Source: Anaerolineales bacterium UBA4823
GTDB lineage: Bacteria; Chloroflexota; Anaerolineae; Anaerolineales; UBA4823
Direction: 5' to 3'
NCBI GenBank assembly: GCA_002402275.1
Contig: DHFN01000225.1
Span: 1 to 17,948, forward strand
Length of the DNA stretch: 17,948 bases
In this document: positions 1 through 7,300 of the stretch, in pieces
Numbering within the stretch: position 1 is the first letter of the stretch
How the letters are laid out: each line of letters starts with the position of its first letter
Position numbers and translations under genes: made by a program
The notes under the pieces: generated by a model
Seen by the model: the letters and a program-made list of their open reading frames with translations, nothing else
Databases searched by the model: none
What the model was told of the DNA's origin: nothing

Positions 1-48
1 GATTTGAAACCTTTAGGGTCATTGTTTATTTCACCTTATTGTTAGCTC

Positions 49-948
49 TTATTCTTTTTTGAGAAAATTTTCCATCATGCTGGTAAATTCCATAGGAAAG
101 ATAAACTTGGTCGCGGCTCCAGTTCCTAAAGACTTTAGTGTGTCAAAGTATTGTAGGGTCATTGTCTTTTGATCAACCGTTTGGGCAACCTCGAAAATCT
201 TTCCTAAAGCGATAGCAAAACCCTGGGCGCGCAATTGGAGAGCTTCCCTTTCTCCTTCTGCCCGTAAAATCGCGGATTGTTTCTCGCCTTCGGCGCGTAA
301 GATTGCAGCTTGTTTTTCACCCTCAGCAACATTCACCGCAGCTTCACGAGTACCAGTAGATTCAGTGACCACGGCCCGGCGGATTCTTTCAGCCGACATC
401 TGACGATTCATCGCTTCCTGAACTTCGCGCGGGGGAATGATTTCACGGATTTCTACATTGGTTACTTTGACACCCCAACGCTCGGTCACTTCATCCAAAC
501 GAGTCCGCAGCATGTTGTTAATATGCTCACGTTCGGATAATACTTCATCAAGCAGGATTCCTCCAATGACAGCTCGCAGGGTGGTGGTCGCCATACCTTG
601 AGCAGCTGTTTCGAAATTGCCAACTTGAAGGACACTTTCGGTTGGGTCAAGAACTTTATAGTACCAGAGGAAATCAATGGATATGGGAGCATTATCTTTG
701 GTAATCGAAGTTTGGTGGGGAATTTCACGCACTTGTTCTCGTAAGTCCACCTTTACTGCCCGATCAACAATCGGAATCAATAATACAATTCCTGGGCCAC
801 GCGATCCAATACAACGTCCTAATCTGAATACAACCAACCGCTGATATTCGTTTACGATCCGGATAGCCGTGGCAAAGAAGAGCACTACCAGGATAACGAC
901 TACCCCAATTAAACACGTCAGGAGATTGAACGCTCCACCAGTTTGCAT
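49..948 (-). CDS. Slipin/stomatin-like SPFH membrane protein
   Basis: A 299-residue SPFH-family protein of the slipin (bacterial stomatin) type. These form membrane-anchored oligomers thought to organise lipid microdomains and scaffold proteases or channels. One hydrophobic N-terminal segment (about residues 10-28) is followed by the SPFH domain (about 30-195), with family-typical stretches such as EYQRLVVFRLGR at 34-45 and GPGIVLLIPIVD at 51-62. A charged alanine/glutamate-rich helix (about 195-245) contains three successive 11-residue units of the AEGEKQxAILR type at 208-240. The start is supported by a perfect AAGGAGG on the minus strand at 955-961, six bases before the ATG. It lies 60 bases downstream of nfeD in the same direction, the usual partner arrangement for slipins. 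Family assignment is secure; the cellular role is not shown by sequence. Confidence 0.93.
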   Translation of the reverse strand: MQTGGAFNLLTCLIGVVVILVVLFFATAIRIVNEYQRLVVFRLGRCIGSRGPGIVLLIPIVDRAVKVDLREQVREIPHQTSITKDNAPISIDFLWYYKVLDPTESVLQVGNFETAAQGMATTTLRAVIGGILLDEVLSEREHINNMLRTRLDEVTERWGVKVTNVEIREIIPPREVQEAMNRQMSAERIRRAVVTESTGTREAAVNVAEGEKQAAILRAEGEKQSAILRAEGEREALQLRAQGFAIALGKIFEVAQTVDQKTMTLQYFDTLKSLGTGAATKFIFPMEFTSMMENFLKKE

Positions 949-1008
949 AATATACCTCCTTGAAAAAGTATTAATATAGCTTCATCTGAATATTCTTGAT
1001 AATTCCCA

Positions 1009-1620
1009 TTAATGAGTGTTAGGTTCATCCTCCTTTTCTACTTCTAATAAGAAACCGTCTCGTTTGATGATACGCACCCGGCTACCTTGCTGAATTGGTT
1101 TATGACTATAGGCGCTCCATAATTCGCTTTCAACTTGTACTGTTCCTTCTTGAGAGATATCGGTTTTCGCTTCGCCAATAAGCCCAATCAATTGGTCTAA
1201 CTCGTGATGAGGCAAAACCAGACTGGCTTCGATTGCTTTCCTACCAGCAATCCAGAAAAAACCCATTACCACGACTGAAACCAGGAACGCCAGCAGTGGA
1301 TTGACGGCTGGCTGCCACCAAGTTTGCCCTTGAAATAAATAGACCGATCCAATGATGATTAGAATTAATGAAAGCGCAAGTGTGATCCGCTGTTTGGTTC
1401 GCCAGATTGATACGCCAAACAGAACTGCACCCAGAAAAATCACGAACAATGCCCAAAGATTGATCGGGACTTGGAAAAAACTATAGCCAACCGCAATCAG
1501 CGCAAAAACGGCGGTGATTTCAAGGATACCAGTGCCGGGGGTGATGATAGCCAGCATGATCAAGACGAAACCCGTTACCAGGATGAGATAATCTACATTA
1601 GGGTTCAGAAAGATTTCCAT
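1009..1620 (-). CDS. nfeD: NfeD-family membrane protein (short form, no protease domain)
   Basis: A 203-residue NfeD-type protein. The N-terminal part has about five hydrophobic segments (roughly residues 11-29, 33-50, 54-72, 80-96 and 107-125). The C-terminal part (about 143-196) matches the small OB-fold beta-barrel of NfeD proteins: alternating beta strands with GEAKTDISQEGTVQV at 149-163, then ELWSAYS and RVRIIKRDGFLLEV. Long NfeD proteins carry an N-terminal ClpP-like serine protease domain; it is absent here, so this is the short, non-proteolytic form. The downstream neighbour encodes a slipin, and the two families are commonly co-encoded and believed to act together in the membrane. 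A TATAAT on the minus strand about 38 bases upstream and a weak AAAGG fit it being first in the operon. Confidence 0.9.
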   Translation of the reverse strand: MEIFLNPNVDYLILVTGFVLIMLAIITPGTGILEITAVFALIAVGYSFFQVPINLWALFVIFLGAVLFGVSIWRTKQRITLALSLILIIIGSVYLFQGQTWWQPAVNPLLAFLVSVVVMGFFWIAGRKAIEASLVLPHHELDQLIGLIGEAKTDISQEGTVQVESELWSAYSHKPIQQGSRVRIIKRDGFLLEVEKEDEPNTH

Positions 1621-1658
1621 AATGAAAGCCTTTAGTAAACATGGTAAGAATCACATTC

Positions 1659-1664
1659 ATTATA
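1659..1664 (-). promoter_or_regulatory. Putative -10 box for the nfeD-slipin operon
   Basis: On the minus strand the sequence reads TTGTATAAT, with the perfect hexamer TATAAT at 1664-1659. The predicted start of transcription near 1652 gives a leader of about 31 bases before the nfeD ATG at 1620. The best upstream -35 candidate is ACGACA (1689-1684), 4 of 6 matches at a long 19-base spacing, so the -35 is uncertain. It is divergent from the promoter of the nitrilase gene at 1707. Confidence 0.45.
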
Positions 1665-1691
1665 CAATGAATATCTCAGGTTTTGTCGTTA

Positions 1692-1700
1692 TGGTATCAT
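1692..1700 (+). promoter_or_regulatory. Extended -10 promoter placed directly before the nitrilase ATG
   Basis: The sequence TGGTATCAT at 1692-1700 is a TGn extended -10 with a 5-of-6 hexamer (TATCAT, 1695-1700). Only six bases separate it from the ATG at 1707, so transcription would begin at or next to the A of the ATG. No Shine-Dalgarno sequence lies upstream. This predicts a leaderless message. Confidence 0.45.
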
Positions 1701-1706
1701 TAGTTT

Positions 1707-2573
1707 ATGAAAATTAACCTCGCATTGGCTCAAATTAATACCCATTTAGGGGCGATTGAGCGGAATTTAGAACATCATTTAGAATTAATCCAACAAGCCC
1801 GCCAGATGAAGGCAGATTTGGTACTTTTCCCTGAGCTATCCCTGACAGGTTACGTATTGCAGGATCTCACTCCAAGTGTTGCCCATTCCCCAGTGCCCGA
1901 AGACCCACTTTTCAAAATCCTTTTGCGCGAAAGTCAAGATATGGATATCGTAGTAGGGTTCGTTGATGAAGATAGCCGCCATCGTTTCTATATAGCGGCT
2001 GCTTATCTTTCAAGGGGGGGAGTGGTTCACGTTCATCATAAGCTCTATCTTCCTACTTATGGATTATTTGATGAAGGCCGTTTTTTTGCCTGGGGAGATC
2101 AGATTTCTGCTTTTCAAACTCGTTTTGGGAAAATGGGAATATTAATTTGCGAGGATTTTTGGCACGCCTCACCCCCTTATCTGCTTTGGCTGGATGGAGC
2201 AGATTTATTTTTATTCATGTCTGCTTCACCGGGGAGAGGGTTAAATACTGCTCCCCAACTGGAATCAGCCCGTTGGGTGGAACAACTTAACCAGGCTTAT
2301 GCGAACTTATTTACATCCTTTGTGGCTCACACCAATCGAGTGGGATTCGAGGATGGTCTCAACTTTTGGGGTGGTTCGACTATATTCGATCCGGATGGGA
2401 ATTTAATCACAAAGGCAACGTATTATCGAGAAGATTTAGTGCTGGCTGAATTAGACCTGAATCAGTTGCATCGCACCCGAGCCCGATTACCTCTGCTCCG
2501 GGATGAACGCACCGCTTTAATGCAGCGTGAGTTAAATCGTATTCTCCAGCACAGCAGCCAGATGAATCGCTGA
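1707..2573 (+). CDS. Nitrilase-superfamily amidase, glutaminase-like partner of NAD synthetase
   Basis: A 288-residue carbon-nitrogen hydrolase. The nitrilase Glu-Lys-Cys catalytic triad is present in the expected order: E43 in LFPELSLTGY, K112 in HHKLYLPTYG and C148 in GILICEDFWH. It is followed after 14 bases by the gene for NAD synthetase. In most bacteria with glutamine-dependent NAD synthetase these two domains form one polypeptide, with the nitrilase domain releasing ammonia from glutamine for the synthetase domain. Here they are separate genes in the same order, so the likely role is to supply ammonia to NadE. The glutaminase function is inferred from context and the intact triad; another amide could be the substrate. 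The ATG sits six bases after an extended -10 box. Confidence 0.85.
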   Translation: MKINLALAQINTHLGAIERNLEHHLELIQQARQMKADLVLFPELSLTGYVLQDLTPSVAHSPVPEDPLFKILLRESQDMDIVVGFVDEDSRHRFYIAAAYLSRGGVVHVHHKLYLPTYGLFDEGRFFAWGDQISAFQTRFGKMGILICEDFWHASPPYLLWLDGADLFLFMSASPGRGLNTAPQLESARWVEQLNQAYANLFTSFVAHTNRVGFEDGLNFWGGSTIFDPDGNLITKATYYREDLVLAELDLNQLHRTRARLPLLRDERTALMQRELNRILQHSSQMNR

Positions 2574-2587
2574 GTGAGGATAGGATT

Positions 2588-3415
2588 ATGCAAGAAGTTG
2601 ATTTGACTATTGACACCAACCTCGCCCGCCAAATCTTAACCGGTTTTCTTAAAACTGAGATTAGGCGGACTGGGTTTGATCATGCTATAGTTGGGCTATC
2701 AGGAGGGATTGATTCAGCGCTTTCCTGCTATCTTGCTGCTGAAGCATTAGGAGCTGAAAATGTATTGGCAGTCCGACTGCCATATCAATCTTCGACAGCG
2801 GAATCGTTTGAACATGCTCAATTGGTGATCGATCACTTGGGCGTTCAATCGGTAACGATTCCGATCACCGAGATGGTCGAACCCCTTTTCAAGCGTGACC
2901 CAACCATGAATTCATTACGCAAGGGGAATATTATGGCACGGGCTCGGATGATCATTCTCTATGATCAGTCTGAAGTCTTTAAAGGGCTGGTGGTTGGAAC
3001 CGGGAATAAAACCGAGATCTTGCTGGGATACACTACTCTCTATGGTGATTCGGCTTGCGCACTGAATCCACTGGGCGATTTATATAAGACCCAGGTTCGC
3101 CAGTTAGCCAAAGCATTGAGCGTTCCGCAACCGATTTTGGATAAACCCCCTACGGCCGATTTATGGCAAGGACAAACCGATGAGGGCGAATTGGGCTTCA
3201 CTTATGCGGAAGTGGATAAGCTGCTGTATTTATTAGTGGATCAACGATTTAGTCCGCAAGATTGTGTGGAAGCCGGTTTTGAGGAAGAATTTGTACAGAA
3301 GGTGGTGGAACGGATTCGGCGGAATCACTTCAAACGGGTGTTACCGCCCATTGCGAAACTCACTAACCGAACCGTGGGTTACGACTTTTTGTACCTGCGC
3401 GATTGGGGAACGTAA
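2588..3415 (+). CDS. nadE: NAD(+) synthetase, stand-alone synthetase subunit
   Basis: A 275-residue NAD synthetase that amidates deamido-NAD to NAD using ATP and ammonia, the last step of NAD biosynthesis. The adenine-alpha-hydrolase P-loop SGGIDS is at 38-43. GTGNKTE at 137-143, GYTTLYGD at 147-154 and PTADLWQGQTDE at 188-199 are family signatures for ATP and deamido-NAD binding. The length matches the short, NH3-dependent class; no nitrilase domain is fused. GTGAGGA (2574-2580) lies seven bases before the ATG and overlaps the end of the nitrilase gene region, so the two are probably translated from one message. With the neighbour it would form a two-gene glutamine-dependent NAD synthetase; physical interaction is inferred. 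Confidence 0.95.
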   Translation: MQEVDLTIDTNLARQILTGFLKTEIRRTGFDHAIVGLSGGIDSALSCYLAAEALGAENVLAVRLPYQSSTAESFEHAQLVIDHLGVQSVTIPITEMVEPLFKRDPTMNSLRKGNIMARARMIILYDQSEVFKGLVVGTGNKTEILLGYTTLYGDSACALNPLGDLYKTQVRQLAKALSVPQPILDKPPTADLWQGQTDEGELGFTYAEVDKLLYLLVDQRFSPQDCVEAGFEEEFVQKVVERIRRNHFKRVLPPIAKLTNRTVGYDFLYLRDWGT

Positions 3416-3507
3416 GATAAGTGCCGTAAGAATCGTAGGAATTCTTGGCTAAATTAACTTTAGGATGGCTTTGTAAGTTACTGTTTCAGCGCTAAGGCGA
3501 AACGGGG

Positions 3508-3513
3508 TATAAT
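3508..3513 (+). promoter_or_regulatory. Perfect -10 box nine bases before the HEPN start
   Basis: A perfect TATAAT at 3508-3513 is preceded by a GGGG run and followed by nine bases before the ATG at 3523. The predicted leader is only about two bases. No convincing -35 hexamer at 16-18 bases spacing and no Shine-Dalgarno are visible. It belongs to the same near-leaderless pattern as the promoters at 1692, 9593, 17721 and 17872. Confidence 0.45.
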
Positions 3514-3522
3514 CATTTTCAA

Positions 3523-3912
3523 ATGGTCAGCCGGGCGAAAGATTGGTTTATACAAGCTGAACGCGATTTAGAACAAGCTAAACAATCGCAAGAAACTGAG
3601 TATTATGAATGGGCTTGTTTTATTGCTCAACAGGCAGCTGAAAAAGCTGTTAAAGCGCTTCACTTACACTATGGTCAAGAAGCCTGGGGTCATGTTATTG
3701 CAAAGTTATTGCGAGATCTAACCCCTACTATGACTATCTCGGATGATATCATCCAAAAGGCTCAAATCCTGGATGGATTTTACATTCCTCCTCGTTACCC
3801 CAACGGATTTCCCGATGGAGCTCCTTTTGAGCATTTTAATGTTCTTCATAGCAAACAGGCAATTCAATATGCCAGTGAGATCCTTGAATTCGTCCGTTCT
3901 TATTTGGCCTGA
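3523..3912 (+). CDS. HEPN-domain protein of a HEPN/MNT pair
   Basis: A 129-residue all-helical HEPN protein. The characteristic helix ACFIAQQAAEKAVKALH lies at 31-47, and the RYPNGFPDGAP stretch at 91-101 resembles the ARYPD region common in this branch (PF05168 type). HEPN/MNT pairs are widespread two-gene modules. In the studied HepT/MntA systems the HEPN protein is an RNase toxin and the MNT protein an adenylyltransferase that silences it. I do not find the R-x4-6-H RNase motif of classical HepT, so toxin activity is doubtful. The pair may instead be a nucleotidyltransferase with a substrate-binding helical partner. The end overlaps the start region of the MNT gene, implying coupled translation. 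Confidence 0.82.
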   Translation: MVSRAKDWFIQAERDLEQAKQSQETEYYEWACFIAQQAAEKAVKALHLHYGQEAWGHVIAKLLRDLTPTMTISDDIIQKAQILDGFYIPPRYPNGFPDGAPFEHFNVLHSKQAIQYASEILEFVRSYLA

Positions 3913-4225
3913 TCGAAAGAAGGTCACAGAATCGCTCCATGATTGGGCAATGGGGGTAAAAAAGGAAAATCCCAACATCTGGAGGGTAGGCTATTTTGGT
4001 TCTTATGCCAGGGGTGATTGGGGTGTGGGGAGTGATTTAGATATCGTCCTGGTATTAAATGAGTGTAACCTGTCATTTGAATACCGCGCTGCCCAATGGG
4101 ATTTATCAGGTTTACCAGTACCGGTGGATGTGTTGGTGTACACGATTGCAGAATGGAATGAGATTATCCAGCAAGTTGGTTTCGGAAGAAGATTGGCAAA
4201 AGAAGTAATATGGATACAAGAATAA
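3869..4225 (+). CDS. MNT-type minimal nucleotidyltransferase, partner of the HEPN protein
   Basis: A roughly 118-residue pol-beta-fold nucleotidyltransferase. From the ATG at 3869, the active-site signature GSYARGDWGVGSDLDI occupies 44-59, with metal-binding D56 and D58. The third carboxylate is probably D87 in PVDVLVY. In characterised pairs MntA transfers AMP residues to its HEPN partner. The open frame extends upstream to 3743, but those residues merely shadow the HEPN gene in another frame and do not resemble the family. The ATG at 3869 gives a 44-base overlap with the HEPN gene; a GTG at 3875 and a TTG at 3884 are alternatives. None has a clear Shine-Dalgarno, so translation is probably coupled. 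Family is secure, exact start is not. Confidence 0.8.
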   Translation: MPVRSLNSSVLIWPDRKKVTESLHDWAMGVKKENPNIWRVGYFGSYARGDWGVGSDLDIVLVLNECNLSFEYRAAQWDLSGLPVPVDVLVYTIAEWNEIIQQVGFGRRLAKEVIWIQE

Positions 4226-4232
4226 ATAATTT

Positions 4233-4247
4233 CCCTGAGGGGTTTTT
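4233..4247 (+). terminator. Weak hairpin plus T-run after the HEPN/MNT pair
   Basis: CCCTGAGGGG is followed by TTTTT. The stem is only three G-C pairs plus a possible G-T pair, with a three-base loop, so this is a marginal intrinsic terminator. It sits eight bases after the MNT stop and before the convergent end of the giant glycosyltransferase gene. The rest of 4248-4378 is AT-rich and shows no gene. Confidence 0.25.
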
Positions 4248-4378
4248 GTAAAGACGATGCAATCGAAATGGGGATCTTTTAATTTGTTGCCTATGAGTAG
4301 CCTTATAAATTATTAATTTAATTGATCACCATAATAGCATCATTAAAATTAGAATTTTCATACTGATTAACTATTTTC

Positions 4379-7300
4379 TCAAACTGTATGGTGGTTAGTC
4401 TTTCTTGTCTTTGATTGTTGTTTTGAAGATAATCTTTTTGGCTCTTCAAACAGGTAATTCAAAATGTTATATGCTGCTTTTTCGGGGTAATATTGGGTAA
4501 CATCATGGATTGCATGAAGTTGAATATTGGTTCTCAAGGAATCTTCGAGAACTAGTAATTTTAATTTTTGATAGCAATCATCAAAGCTGGTTGTATCCGC
4601 AATTAAGCCATTATTTGAATCTTTAACAAATTCAATAGCACCCCCATTTTGTGGAACAATCACTGCAGCACCACAAGCCATAGCCTCAAGTGCTGTTAAT
4701 CCCATAGCCTGGTGAGTAGAAAAATCCACAAAAATATCAGCGGTACTTAATAAATTTGCAACCTGTAATTGAGTGAGAATGCCATACTGCTCAAATTGAA
4801 AGTCAAGAGGAAATGGATAATTTGTATAACGGATATCTGCTGTTCCAAAAATTTGGATGATTACATTTTGATTGAACTCTTTTTTTATTTTGCTGAGTAT
4901 TTTTAATGTGATTTCTGGATTCCTGTATTTTGATTCTGCCCGAACCATTGCAACAATTTTTATTGGTTTTTCCCCAAAAAGCCTGACATCGCGTGGACGA
5001 AATAAATCAATATTGATGCTTATTCCAATATTTTCTGGTAATGATCCATTATATTTTTGAATAGTTTGTTGAGTCCATTGAGTTTTTGTGAAAGACCGAA
5101 TATTTTTTATTAAGTTATATGTTTTCAAGGCTTTCTTTGCTTCAATAGATTCTGGGGTATACATTAATGGTTCAAAATCTTGAATATAATACCCAAGGAT
5201 AGGTTTATCACGGTTTTCTAAAGGTTTTAACCATTCAACTGAAAAATTAGCGGTTGCAATCGCTGCATCAAATTGAGCGGCAATATTTGCTAATTTGTCT
5301 TGTTTTTCAAATATAGTTGGGATATCTAAATGAGGATAACTATGTAAAAATCCCTCCTTAAATGATGAGACATTAAATAAATTAACATCCACGCCCATAT
5401 TTTTCATACATCGAGCTTCATCAATAACAACATTGGCTCCACCTCCCACAGAAGAAACCGGTAAGATAAATAAGACACGTTTTCCAGAGAATTTTTCTTT
5501 GCCAATTTTTATGTATTGTTCTATTTCAAACATAATATTTGTTCTCGCTCGAATACCTTCGAGAACACGGTTGGGGTTCATGATATTTATACTTTTATTA
5601 ATAACATCATCGCCGTGTAATTCTCGAAGTTTGATTCCACTTTTTTCTGATAGTTGATATCGCTTCTTGTTTGAATAACTTTTTGATTGGGCATGGTAAA
5701 TATATACATCATCAGCTATTGCAAGATTCCAGCCGGTTTCTCTTGCCCTAATATTAAAATCATCTTCCTCCCCATATCCATCGCCAAAAATATCTTCATT
5801 AAATAAACCAATTTGATTTATTACTTCGCGACGGATCATTAAGCAAAAGCCATTTAAGAGGGGTACGTTCAGATTGAGTTTAGCTGAATATTTTGCCACG
5901 AGCTGACTCATTGTTTCAGCATCTAAACCATCAGGTAAATTATTTTTTGCCCAATCCCCATTTTCGACAAGTTTTGGAATAGATTGCCAGGAAGCAGTAT
6001 TAGAAAGAGGGCTTACGATTCCATTTTTTTTATTTATAATCATTGTACTATAGAGACGATCCAACCAATCTGAGCCAACAATCGTATCACTATTTAATAA
6101 AACTAAAAATTTGGCATTTGAAATTCGCATGCCCTCATTTGCTGCTCTTGTATAGCCCCGGGCGATATCATTACGGATTAATTTGCAATTATCATATTTA
6201 GAGGCAAAATTCATTAAGAAATCTTGTGTAGATTGATCGCTTCCATCATCAATAATAATAAGATTATAGGGTTTATTGGTTTGATTGATTACTGAAAAAA
6301 GGCATCTTTTTACATCTTCAATCGCATTGTGCACGCAAATAATAATATCAATGGGTTCAGTGTGGATGTAATTTGTACGGGGTGGATTAATGGGCTCAAG
6401 TAAAAGCGGCCGACATTGATTCCCGTCCGTAGGATTTCTAAATAATGTATTGAATAAAGTTGTAAAATATACTTCTTCTTCAAAGTTAGCTACTTTATCA
6501 ATTTGTATTTCAGGTTGCTTAGATTCTTCAAAAGTAGGAAGTAAATCTGCTAACTCACTGAGCTCTTTTGAAAGCTCTGTATTCCCTTCAAATTCAGCAT
6601 GAATGGCTTTCTGTCGCAAGATATCTATTAATTCAGGAGTTACTAAATGCTTGTTATTCTCGATTTCGTACTGTAAATCATTTGACTGAAAAATTTTATT
6701 GAAGGCATCATTGGCATCGTTTAATGATTTTTCTTTTCGGTCAACGGTAGATATAAAATTCAGGATTGAGTTTTTTATAGTTGCATTGTCACTATAACAC
6801 ATTATTTGTTTTAGTTCATCCAGTAATTTATCTTTAGATTTAGTCTCACCTATTTTTTGTAAAACATTTATACAAAGGAAATATATTGGTAATCTAAAAT
6901 TTACCGAAGATATATTTAAAGTTTTACTCAATATATTTTTTATAAATTCGTATTCAAATAAATATTGGTTATGATTATGCAATTGTGACAAAAAATAATT
7001 TATTAATAATATTAATTCCTTCGTCAATTCTTTCGCAAATTGAAGTGCGTTAATATTTTCATGTTCTAGTTGTTGAATAGATATATAATCTTTTTCAAGT
7101 TCATCGTATTTTATATTTATATTTTCATATTTCTTTTTAAGATCCGTATATGAGACGGATAATTCGTTTATCCTCTGTAGAAGTTCTTCCTTTTGAAAAC
7201 TTTGGATTTCATCTAAAGTATTATCAGGTATATTTTTTAATGTTAGATTATTATTTAAATAGTTTCCTTTGATAATTTGATTATTCGAAATAAAATTATT

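Noticed and set aside
3432..3450. AAGAAT...ATTCTT inverted repeat after nadE as a terminator
   Set aside because: The stem is six pairs and almost all A-T, with no T-run following, so it does not look like an intrinsic terminator.
3743..3868. Upstream extension of the MNT open frame
   Set aside because: The extra 42 residues lie entirely inside the HEPN gene in another frame and do not look like a nucleotidyltransferase N-terminus; the open frame is probably incidental.
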